Shown here one piece after another: positions 9,581-23,259 of a DNA stretch of 64,000 bases. Source of the stretch: Anaeromyces robustus (Eukaryota > Neocallimastigomycota > Neocallimastigomycetes > Neocallimastigales > Neocallimastigaceae); NCBI GenBank assembly GCA_002104895.1, contig MCFG01000256.1:1-64000 (forward strand), in the 5' to 3' direction. Numbering within the stretch: the first letter of the stretch is position 1; every line of letters starts with the position of its first letter. Position numbers and translations under genes: made by a program. The notes beneath the pieces are model-generated. The model searched no databases. It was not told the DNA's origin and saw only the letters and a list, made by a program, of their open reading frames with translations.

Positions 9581-12062
9581 ATGACCGGGGTATGCTTATG
9601 ACAAGGTGAGATGTTATCAAATCATCATTCCCAAATAAAATCAAATAATATCAAATAAAATTAATTCTTTTTTTTTTTAACTTTTTTAAAAATTATGAAA
9701 AAAAAAAAAAAAAAAAAAAATTTTTTTCTGCATTTTTTAAATTTTTGTTGTTGTATTGTCAAACTTTTTTTTATGAAATCAAAAATCAATTATTATTTAT
9801 TATTATTTATTATTAATATTTTTTTAGAATTTTCTTTTGTAAAAAAATCTTTTTTTTTTTTAAAAAAATTAAAAATTAAAAAAATTTAATTAATTAAATT
9901 TATATTAATTAATATATTATAATTAATATATTATAATTAAATATATATTATAATTATATATTATAATTATACATTGTCTAAATAAATTTAAATCTATTTA
10001 ATAATTAATAAGATTTTAAACTATAAAATCAAAAAAAAAAAAAAAAAAAAAATTGAAATTAAATTATGTGCAGTTTAACATATAATTTTTATTTTTTTAA
10101 TAATTCGGGATTAATTAATGAATATTCATTTGTATGAAAACTAAATAAAATCCTTATTATATTATAAAATTAATCAATAATATAAAAAATAATAAAAAAT
10201 AATAAAAAATAATAAAAAATAATAAAAAATAATAAAAAATAATAAAAAAATAATAAAAAATAATAAGAAATAATAAGAAATAATAAAAAGATGACACATA
10301 TAAATATAAATACATAAATAAATATATAAATAAATAAATGATTACAATTATTAATTCCTAAAATATATATATAAATAATATATACCCAGTTATTAAATAA
10401 TCAATAATTATTAGTAAAATTTAATTAATTAATACTATTTCAAATATTATTTAAATATAACTATTACTTAAATGGGTATAAAATTATTTATTCAAAAACA
10501 AAAAAGGATTATTTTTGAATAAATCAATCAATCTTTTTCTTTTTTTTTATTAATTTCTTTATTTACTCATACTCTATATTGTATAATTGTTAATAGGACT
10601 AAGAGATTTCTTTCTTAATTATAATCATTTTTAGAATTAAAGATTCATATGAACTTATTTCATATTATATATTATATATTTTATATTATATATTATATAT
10701 TATATATTTTATATTATATATTATATATTATATATTATATATTATATATTATATATTATATTTATATATTATATAAATATTTTTATTATTTTTTAACATT
10801 ATTATTTGAATTAATTCTTTTTTTATTTTTTTATTTTTTTTTTTTTTTATTATTGTTTTTTCTTCATATATAATAATGTTACTATTATTTAATATATATA
10901 ATTTTTTTTTAAAATACTTTTCTTTCTTTCTTTTTTTTTTTTACTATTGAATTTACTTTTAATTAATGGAATTTTCTTTTTTCATTTTTATTTCATTTTT
11001 ATTTCATTTCATTTTATTTATTATAAATTATTGTTATAGTATAATAGAAAGAAAATTTTTTAATTTTTTTTATATAAATAAATATTAATAAAATTGTTTA
11101 TCCTTTTTTTTTTTCGTTTTGTTTTGTTTTATTTTATTATATAAATTAAAAACAAATAAAAAACAACAAATAAATTTTAATTTTATTCATTGAAAAAAAA
11201 TCTTAATCTAAAAAAAAAATTAAAATAATTAAAAAATATTATAATAAGCAAAACAATTCCATTATTAAATCATGAAATCATGAAATATATAAATATTATT
11301 ATTATTTTTTTTTTATTAGATTAATATTTAAAAATGTCTTAAAATATTTTAAAACATTTTTTTTATTTATTTATATAAAAGTTCCAAAAAAATTTTAAAT
11401 AAATAATACCAAAGAATTATAAAATTAAAAAAAAAGAAATAATTATTTAAATATTAATATTTATGTAGACAAAATTTTTATGGTAATCAAATGTGGCGCA
11501 TAATTCTAATTAATTTTACATTATATTCATTAATATCATATAAAAAAAGGATACATTATAATGTTGTAATGTAATTGTAAAAGATAATATATATATAATT
11601 AGTGGTTTAAAAATAAAATAAAAAATAATAATAATAATAATTAAAGTGGATATAAATATTATTTTACATTATATAATGTATATTAATAACTATGTATTAT
11701 TGAATTATTGTATTGTATTATTTTTTAATTTTTAATGTATGGCGTTTTATTTATTTTGTAATTAAATAATGTTACATTTAAATTAAAATTTTATATTATG
11801 TGTAACATTAATGCTAATCTATTTAAATTAAAAATAAATTTAATTGGTTAACCAAAATTTAGTTGTTTTAAAAAAAAAAAAGATTTAAAGTAAAAATTTA
11901 TCTTTTCTTTTTTTTTTTTAAAAAATAAAAAAAATAAAATAAACAAAAAAGAAGAAAAAAACGTAAACTTCTATTATAATTCTTTATTTATAAAATAATA
12001 AATAATTTATATATTATAAATATTATAAATAGTTTTTTTTATTTTATTTTATATATAGAAAA
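8851..12062. other. gene-free low-complexity region
   Basis: No credible gene. The region holds homopolymers (43 T at 9535-9577; A-runs at about 9695-9720 and 10030-10050), (AATAAAA)n at 10180-10290, (ATATT)n at about 10665-10770 and T-rich DNA to 11130. A duplicated 13-mer tatgacaaggtga flanks the 43-T run. The last 100 bp before 12063 is A/T-rich leader of the ankyrin gene. Confidence 0.7.
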
Positions 12063-13922
12063 ATGAAATACGAAGATTTTGAAAAGAAACTTATTTCCCA
12101 ATTATTAAAAGATAAAAAAAAATGTATTGATTTAATCAATGATAATGAAAAAATTGTAGTTAACCATTTAAAAAATACTGAAAAACCATTATATATAAAA
12201 GGACTTGTTAATAAATTGAATGATATTATTTCAGAAAATTTAAAAAGTTTTAAATTAACCGAAAAAGTTTTAAGACATGAATTATTTGATGATGTTCTTA
12301 CCGAATTTAGAAAAAGTGATGTATTATTGAAAGCTATTAAAAAGGGAAATGTTGATGCTGTTAAATGGCTTATCACTATGAACATAGATTATTTTGTTCA
12401 TGATGAAAATGGTGCTATAGCTTTAATGTATGCTGCTGAAAATTCATCCTTTACTTTTTTAATTAAAGAAATATTAAAAAATAATGTAGATAGTGTAAAT
12501 ATTGTTGATAATAATGGTAATACTGCTTTATTTTATAGTAAAGATGAAAAATCTTTTTCATTATTATGTGAAGCCAATCCAAATTTTAATCATATTAATA
12601 AAGATGGTGATACCTTACTTATTAAATGTTGTAAAAGAAGTAATTGTCCTAATTTTTCAAATATTATTAATAGGGTTGATGATGTTGATCATGCTAATCA
12701 TCGAGGAAAAACAGCACTTATGTATTTAGTAGAAAATTCAAAATATACGGAATTACAACAATTATGTAAAAGAAAACCAAATTTCAATTATAAAAATAGT
12801 AATAATGAATCTGCTGTAAGTATTTTAATTAGAAAATTTAAAGAAATCTATGATGATCAACAATATCCTTCTTATTCTTATCTTAAAAATCATGTTTTCA
12901 CCATGTATAATTTAGTATTAGAAAATTGTAATTTTAATATTCCTATTGATAAAGATGGTAATACACCTATCATGTTTTTCATTATGAATGGTGATTATTT
13001 TGCTACAACCCTTCTACTTGAAAAATATAAAAATCTTAATTTAAAAGTTAAAAATGAATATGGTATAAATGCTTCTTACCTTTATTTTACTATTGATCCT
13101 AAAGAATTAGTTTTAAGAAAAGAATTTATTAATCATCCTTCCTTTGATTGTGATTTTGTCGATAATGATCATAATACAATGATTATGCATTTTTTGGTTA
13201 GAGAAAAAGTGGATGAAGAATTTCATGATATTTTGGAAAGAAAAAAAATTAAAACCAATGAAGTTAATCATCATAATGAAAATGCTTTAATTATGGCCAC
13301 AAAATTAGGTTTATTATGTAAATGTGAATGTTTAGTCGAAACTAATTATTTAAATCAACAAGATAATTTAGGAAATACAGCTCTTCATTATGCTATTAAA
13401 TTAAAGGATAGAGAAGCTATTAATTTATTAATGTATTATAAAGCAGATCCAACGATTAAAAATTATCAAGGTCAATCTCCTTTAGATTTAGCCAATGAAA
13501 TTAATGAAGAAACGATTAATGAAATATTAAAAAATCCAATACTACCAGAAAAAATGAAAGAAAATTTAAAAAAGGAAGAAAAACCTTCCTTATTTTTCAA
13601 TAAAAAGAATAAAAAATCAACAGAAGAAAAACTTGATAAAAAACTTGGTAATTATGTCATGGAATATCAAATTAAAAATTATAAACAAGAATATGAATAT
13701 CTTATAAAAAATAAAAAACGTACCTATCCTCTTATTCATTTTAATGATATCATGTTATCCTATTTTGTTGGATCTTATATTGATATTTATGCTACAAATG
13801 CACCAAAAAAATTACAATCTGAAAGAGCTAATGAATTATTTGAAAGAGATAGATATGAATTAAATATATTTGATAATTTCGATTCAATTAAAGCTGTAAG
13901 TAAAATAAATTATAGATTATAA
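12063..13922 (+). CDS. ankyrin-repeat protein, 619 aa
   Basis: A single uninterrupted frame, probably a cytosolic scaffold that binds partner proteins through ankyrin repeats; the partner is unknown. Residues 1-85 are helical and charged. Ankyrin-like repeats run from about 87 to 490, some divergent: residues 87-115 (KAIKKGNVDAVKWLI), 116-150, 150-180 (NNGNTALFY), 180-215, 215-245 (RGKTALMYLVE), 297-330 (DGNTPIMFFIMNG) and 405-490, ending in two good repeats (LGNTALHYAIKLKDREAINLL and NYQGQSPLDLA). Residues 500-619 form a Lys/Glu-rich tail without repeats, with a segment near 558-580 (IHFNDIMLSYFVGSY). There is no signal peptide or membrane segment. The start is the first ATG after an A/T-rich leader (gaaaaATG). 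The divergent repeats differ from the ankyrin family at 50-58 kb. Such long ankyrin proteins are plentiful in gut fungi; no specific function is assigned. Confidence 0.85.
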   Translation: MKYEDFEKKLISQLLKDKKKCIDLINDNEKIVVNHLKNTEKPLYIKGLVNKLNDIISENLKSFKLTEKVLRHELFDDVLTEFRKSDVLLKAIKKGNVDAVKWLITMNIDYFVHDENGAIALMYAAENSSFTFLIKEILKNNVDSVNIVDNNGNTALFYSKDEKSFSLLCEANPNFNHINKDGDTLLIKCCKRSNCPNFSNIINRVDDVDHANHRGKTALMYLVENSKYTELQQLCKRKPNFNYKNSNNESAVSILIRKFKEIYDDQQYPSYSYLKNHVFTMYNLVLENCNFNIPIDKDGNTPIMFFIMNGDYFATTLLLEKYKNLNLKVKNEYGINASYLYFTIDPKELVLRKEFINHPSFDCDFVDNDHNTMIMHFLVREKVDEEFHDILERKKIKTNEVNHHNENALIMATKLGLLCKCECLVETNYLNQQDNLGNTALHYAIKLKDREAINLLMYYKADPTIKNYQGQSPLDLANEINEETINEILKNPILPEKMKENLKKEEKPSLFFNKKNKKSTEEKLDKKLGNYVMEYQIKNYKQEYEYLIKNKKRTYPLIHFNDIMLSYFVGSYIDIYATNAPKKLQSERANELFERDRYELNIFDNFDSIKAVSKINYRL

Positions 13923-14331
13923 TCAATCAAATTAAATAATCAATAAATATATATATATATATATAAAAAGAAAAATATATATATATAAAGAAAAAAAAAA
14001 GATATATATATATATAATAAAATAAACCAGAAAATTAAAAGTTAAACAAGATAATTATTAAAAAAAAAGATAATAAAGAAAAAAATGTAATAAATTTTTT
14101 TATAAATATATAAAGTATTAAAAAAATAAAAAATAAAAATAAAAATAGAATTTTATTAAAAAATAATTATTTATTAATATATAAATATTGACATAAATAT
14201 AAATATTGACATAAATATATGTTTTATATAAATTATTATTATTAAAAAAATAATTATTTTTAAAAATAAATAAATAAAAAATAAAAATAAATAAAAAATA
14301 AAAAATAAACAAAAATTAATCTTTTTATAAT

Positions 14332-14368
<37 letters not shown>

Positions 14369-15194
14369 TTTTTATTTTTTTTTAATTGGAAATATAAAAA
14401 TTATTTATTTATTTATTTATTTATTATTTATTTATTTATTATTTATTATTTATTATATTTTTTTTTGATTTTAATATAAAAAATAAAAAAAAAAAAGCCA
14501 GATGCCAAGTTTTTAATTATTATTATTATTATAATTATTATTATTATTATAATTATTATATAAATTAATTTTTTTTTTTTTTTTTTTTTTCAATTTTTAA
14601 ATTAATTGAATAAATATATATATTGTATTAAATGTTTTGTATTAAATTGTATTATATTTTATATAATATAATATATCATATAATATAATATAATATGATA
14701 TAAAAATATAATTATTTGAAATTTTGTTAAATGTAAATTTAATAAATTTAATACATTAAAAAAATAATAATAAAAAAAAAAAAAACAACTGATTATAAAT
14801 TAAATTTAAATATGAAATATGAAATTATTTTGTTATTTATTTATTTATTATAATAAAAAAAATTTTTTTATTTTTATTATTAAATTGGTGAAAGTGGTAT
14901 AAACATTTGATATAAAAAAAGGATGAATGAATGAAGGATTGAAAAATTTGTTAGTTTATCAATAATTATAATTTAATCTATTTTGTTTTATATAAAAAAA
15001 TAATTTATATAATAAAAGTTATAAATCTAGTATAAAAAAAATTAGTTAATAATAATAAAAATAATTAATAATAATAAATAATAAATAAATAAATAATAAA
15101 TAATAAATAATAAATAAATAAATAAATAAACAAGCAAATAAATAATAAATAATAAATTATAACTAAATAATAATGAATAATGAATAATGAATAA

Positions 15195-15246
<52 letters not shown>

Positions 15247-15596
15247 AAATAAATAATAATAATAGTTAATAATAAATAATAATAATAATAATAATAATGA
15301 ATAATAATAATAATAATAACAATTTATAATATTTTTTATTTATTTATTTATTTATTAATAATAATTTTTTTACTATAAAAAAAATAGTATTATTATATAA
15401 AAATTTAAAATTTTTGATGATTTAAACTATAATTGTATTATAAAAATATAATTATAATTATTGTTAAAAAAAAAAAAAAGAAATTCTTTTTGTATAGAGT
15501 ATATATTATACAATTATAAAATAAAATATTATATATATATATATAATAAAAAACAATTATTAATGACACTTTTTAATAATTTTTTAAATATTGGTA
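13923..15596. other. gene-free low-complexity region
   Basis: Short arrays of (AT)n, (TTTA)n at 14330-14460, (TTA)n at 14515-14560, and (AATA/AAATA)n at 15060-15330. Short open frames here are only translated tetranucleotide repeats. I see no gene. Confidence 0.8.
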
Positions 15597-17735
15597 TATA
15601 TAACCTGAATCATTTGAATATAATATTATTTAATTATTAATTAGTTAATTAGTTTACTGTTTGAATATATTTGAAACATATGAAATAATTTATTTTAAAC
15701 ATTTTATACATATCTATCTTAGTGTAAAAAACATATTGTATTAGATTAAATTTATAAGCCACATTTTAACATATATAAATACAATTAATATTAAATATAA
15801 TAAATCTTTTTAGTAACTCAATAGTTTTAAGTACTCATAATATATTCATCTAATAAATGTTAACACAATAAAATCAAATTCCAAATAGATTAAAAGTATT
15901 AACTGATTCTTAATTAACTCTAGTCAGTTGAAAAAATAATGTTTGTACTATTTGTTAATAAGTCAAAATAAGATAAAATATTTTTTTTTTTTTTTTTAAG
16001 ATCTAAATTTAAAATTTTGAGATTTGAAATATTTCAAAATATTATGTATATTCATATTTAAATAAAAAATTTAAAATAGAAAAATAAGTAAAAATATCAT
16101 AAAAATGTTGAAAAGAGTATTTCAAACAAAAATAAAATATAGAAAATATCATAATTCTGAATATAAAACGAGAATTATGCTCAAAATCAATAATATGAAT
16201 TTAATATAAAACTTAAATTTCCGAAAATAAACAATTCATTTTTAAAACTTAAACAAAAAAACAAATAATTTAAATTCAAAAAGAAAATAAAAACTATTCA
16301 AAATTAAGGAATAAACAATATAAATTTAAATTTGAATTTAATAAATGAAAATAACAGCTTTAAATAACATAGATTTTAAGTAAACAAAATAAATAAACAA
16401 AGAGGAAAACTAAAATTCCAAAAATACTTATTTTTAAAAAATTTTTTTTATAAAACCATATCTTAAAAACAATATATATAAGTATAGTTTTCAAATATTT
16501 TATCTTAATCATTCCACACTTTCAAAAATTTATATAATAATAATTATTCAATCATTTTTTATTATATTTAAAAATTAAATTAATAACGTCGCCTAAAATC
16601 TACCTATTTTATAGTTGATTGTCGTAGACTTAATAGTAAAAATGATATAGAAAAAGAGTATACTACATATGGTTAAGCCCTTGAATATATTTATGCTTGT
16701 ATTGCTATAGCTAATAATGAAGATTTTGATAATTGTAACATATTATAATACAATAAAAATGAATGGAGAATCAATGAAGGCGATGGATTAACCATGGAAT
16801 TTAATTGGCATGAACTTGGAAGATAAATTTAAGTGAATGTTCCCTTATCCCAAAAAAAAATATATCATGGATAATCTTATCGATAATGAAGATTGGAATG
16901 GAGATAAATAGAAATGAAAAACTCATAATTGTCATGATTTTGTAGAATTTATCCTTTATGTTTTAAGGTTTTAATGAAGGGGTAAATGGAAAAAAAGGAT
17001 GGAATTTGTTATGTTGGTAAAGAATCTCAACAAGTTCGTGATGCTTTTTAATCCTTGTGGAATTTGTTTTTGAAATGTAAATTAATTATTAAAAATTATC
17101 CCCTAACTTCAAATCTTACTGAAAAAATATTCCGTTAGGGAAAGTCACTAATAATAACTCTTTTGCATAGCTTTATTTTTTTTAATAATAAAAAAACAGA
17201 ATTATTACAAAATTACAAAAAACTTGAAACAACATACATTATATCTAATATATATATATTTATATAATATTAAGTAACTAATATATATTAACTTGTTATA
17301 AAATTTGAAGTACTTTAAATATTAGATATATACCTTATAAACTTCTAATCTAAAAAAAATATCCTAAAACAAATATAGATTTCTATAAAATGAAAATATA
17401 CATTATTTTATTTTGAAACTCATATATATCTAGCAATAATTAGAATTAGAAAATTTTGTTTTTTAGAATAATTATAGATTTTTGTTAAATACACATATTC
17501 ACCAACAAATAAAAATAATGTATATTTATTCAAACAATTAGGTTTGAATGGGAATATTTAACCTAATAGCATAATAGAGTATGTGAAACATATGAAATAA
17601 TTTATTGTAAAAAACATATTGTATTAGATTAATTATATAAGCCACATTTTAACATATAAATACAATTAAAATTGAATGTAATAAATCTTTAGATTTAGAG
17701 TACTTATCTATCTAATAAATGTTAACACAATAAAA
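15597..17735 (+). mobile_element. decayed LTR-flanked element enclosing a pseudogene
   Basis: Two related blocks of about 180-280 bp, at 15597-15874 and 17555-17735, share gaaacatatgaaataattta, aacatattgtattagatta, ataagccacattttaacata and taataaatgttaacacaa. A purine-rich tract (tttgaatgggaa, 17543-17554) precedes the right copy, as it does in the intact copia element, and both copies contain the gccac plus TATA-like pairing of the local copia LTRs. The two copies have diverged by indels, so the element is old. The interior shows no copia pol remnant; it holds A/T-rich DNA and the pseudogene at 16611-17070. Confidence 0.6.
16611..17070 (+). pseudogene. broken gene of unknown family inside the LTR pair
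   Basis: This stretch is less AT-rich than its flanks and gives protein-like reading in pieces: VDCRRLNSKNDIEKEYTTYG, a stop, ALEYIYACIAIANNEDFDN, a stop, EWRINEGDGLTMEFNWHELG, several stops, then a frame change to THNCHDFVEFILYVL. Stops and frame changes leave no usable frame. The NCxxFV pattern is reminiscent of permuted papain-like (NlpC/P60, LRAT or PPPDE type) cysteine proteins, where it surrounds the catalytic Cys, but one short motif does not prove the family. Confidence 0.55.
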
Positions 17736-19327
<1,592 letters not shown>

Positions 19328-20635
19328 ATGTCTACAACCGCTTCAAATACTTCAAATTCTTCAAATGATCAAAATATTAAACTTTCAGAAACAGAAAAAA
19401 AAATTGTAGAATCTGTATTATCTCATAAAAATGTTTTCTTTACAGGAGCAGCTGGAACAGGAAAATCCTTTTTATTAAATTTTATTATTTATGTATTAAA
19501 AACTATGTATTCAGAATATGAAATTGGAATAACAGCTTCTACTGGTATTACTGCTATTAATGTTGGTGGATGTACCCTTCATTCCTTTCTTGGTTTAGGT
19601 CTTGCTATTGGAAATATTGATACTTTAATTAATAAAATTAGAGAATTACCATCTGCAATAAATCGTTGGAGAAATACAAAAGTTTTAATTATTGATGAAA
19701 TTTCTATGATTGATGGTGAATTTTTTGATAAAGTAGAATATATTGCAAGATATGTTAGAGGTAATAATTTACCATTTGGTGGAATTCAAATTATAGCAAC
19801 TGGTGATTTTTATCAATTACAACCCGTAAATAATAAAAAATTATGTTTTGAATCAAGAGTATGGTATTATGTATTTAATGAAGTCATTGAATTAACCGAA
19901 ATTTATAGACAAAAAGATTTTAAATTTCAAAAAATTTTAAATGAAGTACGTTGTGGAGAAATATCTCCAGAAACTGAAATGGAATTACAAAGGTTAGAAA
20001 GAAAGGTTAATTGTCCTGAAGGTATTATACCAACCTCTATATTTACTTTACGTTCTGATGTTGATAAAGAAAATAGAAAAAGATTATCTCAATTAAATGG
20101 AGAATCTAAATTTTTTCGATGTGAAGATTATGGAAATGAAAGTTTATTAGATCAATTAAAAAAATATTGTCCTGCTCCTGAAATTTTAGAACTTAAAGTG
20201 GGTGCTCAAGTTTGTCTTACAAAATCTTTAGATAATTATTTTGTTTGTGGAAGTGTAGGTTTGGTTAAAGGTTTTACTGAAGAAAATTATCCAAAAGTTT
20301 ATTTTCCTGTTTTAGATCGTTTAATAACAGTAGTTCCTGAAGAATGGACAATATTTAAAACAGAAAATGGTAATAAAATAGTTAAAGGTAAACGTATACA
20401 AATTCCTTTAGTTTTAGCTTGGGCAATATCTATACATAAATCTCAAGGTCAAGCTTTAAAATTTATTAGAGCAGATTTATTAAAAATATCTGAATATGGT
20501 CAAGCTTATGTTGCTCTTTCAAGAGCTATTGATATGGATGGTTTACAAATTGTTAATTATAATAGAAATAGAATAAAAACAAATATTAAAGTAAAACAAT
20601 TTTCAAATTTTCAAAAACAAATAATCTATAATTAA
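19328..20635 (+). CDS. PIF1-type 5'-3' DNA helicase, compact
   Basis: Superfamily 1B helicase of the PIF1/RRM3 family, ATP-driven enzymes that unwind DNA (G-quadruplexes, replication and recombination intermediates) in the nucleus. The 435 residues contain the whole motor: Walker A GAAGTGKS at 40-47; TASTGITAINVGGCTLHSF (motif Ia) at 69-87; Walker B LIIDEISM at 120-127; GDFYQLQPV (motif III) at 159-167; ELTEIYRQ (motif IV) at 188-195; AWAISIHKSQGQAL (motif V) at 364-377; and QAYVALSRA (motif VI) at 392-400. A SH3-like insertion between motifs IV and V is short. The 20-residue Ser/Thr/Asn-rich N-terminus has no obvious organelle signal. It is not a Helitron helicase: no Rep domain or OTU-type extension is present. 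No intron. The final 12 codons lie inside a 42-bp tandem repeat that continues past the stop. Confidence 0.9.
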   Translation: MSTTASNTSNSSNDQNIKLSETEKKIVESVLSHKNVFFTGAAGTGKSFLLNFIIYVLKTMYSEYEIGITASTGITAINVGGCTLHSFLGLGLAIGNIDTLINKIRELPSAINRWRNTKVLIIDEISMIDGEFFDKVEYIARYVRGNNLPFGGIQIIATGDFYQLQPVNNKKLCFESRVWYYVFNEVIELTEIYRQKDFKFQKILNEVRCGEISPETEMELQRLERKVNCPEGIIPTSIFTLRSDVDKENRKRLSQLNGESKFFRCEDYGNESLLDQLKKYCPAPEILELKVGAQVCLTKSLDNYFVCGSVGLVKGFTEENYPKVYFPVLDRLITVVPEEWTIFKTENGNKIVKGKRIQIPLVLAWAISIHKSQGQALKFIRADLLKISEYGQAYVALSRAIDMDGLQIVNYNRNRIKTNIKVKQFSNFQKQIIYN

Positions 20636-20790
20636 TATTAATTTTCAAATTTTCAAAAACAAATAATCTATAATTAATATTTAATTTTCAAATTTTCAAA
20701 AACAAATAATATATAATTAATATTTAATTTTCAAATTTTCAATAGCAAATAATATATAATTAATATATTTAATTTTCAAATTATTCAAAA
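20599..20790 (+). repeat. 42-bp tandem repeat overlapping the helicase stop codon
   Basis: Units of the form attttcaaattttcaaaaac followed by aaataatctataattaatatt are repeated about four times, with growing divergence to the right. The first unit encodes the last residues of the helicase (FSNFQKQIIYN and stop); the others are 3' untranslated. Confidence 0.9.
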
Positions 20791-23259
20791 TAAAAAAAAA
20801 TAAAAAATAAAAAATAAAAAATAAAAAAAAATATATAGAAAAAAAATTTTTTAAACTATTCTATACTTCAAAAGAAATAATGTAAATCATATTATACAAT
20901 ATACAAAAAAAAAAGCAATATCATAATTAACAAATTTGTATAAAAAATATGAAATATTTATTAATAGAATAATATTTTTTATAAAATTTACATTTATATT
21001 AAAAATAAAATTTTTTTCAAATTTAATATATAATTTTATTTTTAATATTTAATTTTATTAAATAACAATACAATATATAAAATAGATTTATAAATAATTT
21101 TATAACATATTAAAAAATATTATAGTTAATTTTGATAAAACTATTTTTATAATATAAAACATGTGGATAATGTTAATATAAATAAAGATTTTAATGTTCA
21201 AGAAAAATATTAATAAAACTGTCATTAATTTTAATATAAAAAAAATACCTGAATATCTTTAATAACATTTATAAAATTCAAATAAAAATGAAATTAAATA
21301 TATATATAATATATTAATACTTAATTTTATTATCATTATTATATTATTTATATTATTATTTTTATTCATTAATATATATATATATTTATTTAATACTCAT
21401 TAATTGTTACTTTATTTTAATTAATTTTAATAAATTATTTATTAATATTTACAGACCAAATGTAATGCTGTATATTAGTTGAAATTTATATTATTTTTTT
21501 GAGTATCATGTTTAATTAATTTAATTTTACAATATTTATATGACTATTTTTATAGGCGAAATGTAATTGATGTATTATCATTTTTCATTCTTATATATCA
21601 ATATATGAAATTTGCTTAATTTAAGATGATATTATATTCAAGAAATATATTTTTTATAATAATAAATTTTTTATAAACTTACGTTTACTTTACAAACATA
21701 AAATACTCAATATCATGATCAAGTTTAATATTTTATTTGACTTATATTGTAGTAATTGAATTTTATAAAATGATTTCATATATATATACGAGAAGTTTAT
21801 TTTATGTTAAAAAAAGTTATCCTTGAAGATAATTCCTTACAGGAAGCATATCATATTCTTTTATATAAGAATAAGGTATGCCTTATCTTCTGGAATTTGA
21901 CTCCCTTGATAAGATTCGTTTTATTTAAGTTTCCAAAATTTTTTTTTCTTATCGGAAAATTAAATCAAATTATATTCGGTAGGCTTTACTAAAAGAAATA
22001 TAATAAAAATAGAAATATAATAATTAAGCGGAAAAATTAATAATAAAAATGAAATTAGAAGAAAAAAAGTTTTTTAGTTATATATAAAAAAAAATTAAAA
22101 TTATTTATATATATAAAAAAAAATTTATTTATATAAAAAAAAAATTTATTTATATAATAAAAATTATTTATATTATAAAAAAATTGTACAACACATATTA
22201 CACATATTTCTTATAGAAAATATATATATGTTATTTTATTAATACCATCATTGCTTTCTTTATTAATAAATTATGTTAATTTTTGATATACCAATTTTTT
22301 AAATTTATTTGTAACTCCTTATGAAATAATTAATAATAATATGTACTTAACATATATGATAATAAACTAACATTTTATGATTAAATATAATGACTTATCA
22401 TCGTAATTTGTTAAGAAACTTTGCAAATTTTCACATATTTAAGATACTTAGTAAATTTTCATATATTTATTTATTTATATATTTAAAAGATAAATAATAA
22501 TTATATTATTATAAAGAATTAATAAAAAAAAAAGATTTTTATTTTTATAAAAAAAAACCAAAAAAAAAAAAAATTCTAATCTATATATAAAATATTAAAG
22601 TTTTTAATCTATATTTTTCTCCATTAATATAATAAAATAATAAAAAATTATTATTTAAAGTTTTTAATCCATATATTTCTCCATTCATAAAAAAAAATAA
22701 AAATTATTTTGTAAAGTTTTTAATCTATATTTTTCTCCATAAAAAAAAAAATAAAATATTATGTAAAGTTTTTAATCTATATTTTTCTCCATTCATAAAA
22801 AAAAATAATAAAATAAAAAATTATTATGTAACATTTTTTTTTGGTTAGAATACATATTTAATTATAATTTTCTTTTTAATAAAAAATATATTAATATTAA
22901 TATTACTAATAAAATTTATAATAATAAAAAAAATATTAAAAAAATAAATACCCCAACATATAAAAACTAATAATAAAAATTAAAGTAAAAATATATTAAA
23001 AATAGATATACAAAAGTATCACAAAAAAAAAACTAATAGATATATAAAATGTCAAAAAAAAAAAAAAAAGAAAAAAAATTAAAATATATTTTCTATAAAA
23101 CAAAAAAAATAAAAAATAAAATAAAAAATAAAATAAAAAATAAAAAATAAAATAAAATAAAAAATAAAATAAAATAAAATAAAATAAAATAAAATAAAAT
23201 AAAATAAAATAAAATAAAATAAAAAAAAAAAATAAGAATAAGAATAATAAGAATAAAAA
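20791..23259. other. spacer with a possible gene relic and a tandem repeat
   Basis: At about 21800-21990 a less AT-rich stretch reads on the minus strand, with stops, as SYQGSQIPEDKAYLILI and DKKKKFWKLK, which looks like decayed coding DNA of unknown origin. At 22597, 22657, 22713 and 22765 the block aaagtttttaatctatattt followed by ttctccat is repeated (period 52-60). A (AAAAT)n array fills 23105-23220 just before the antiporter start. Nothing else is recognisable. Confidence 0.6.

Noticed and set aside
10649-10873. 74-codon frame that looks like a membrane protein
   Set aside because: Translation of (ATATT)n and T-runs; hydrophobicity is a by-product of A/T repeats.
12063-12729. Other-frame proteins overlapping the ankyrin gene start
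   Set aside because: Overlap a long frame with good ankyrin signatures; shadows only.
19328-20635. Helitron transposase
   Set aside because: Only the PIF1 helicase motor is present; no Rep domain, no Helitron-type ends, ordinary length for a stand-alone PIF1.
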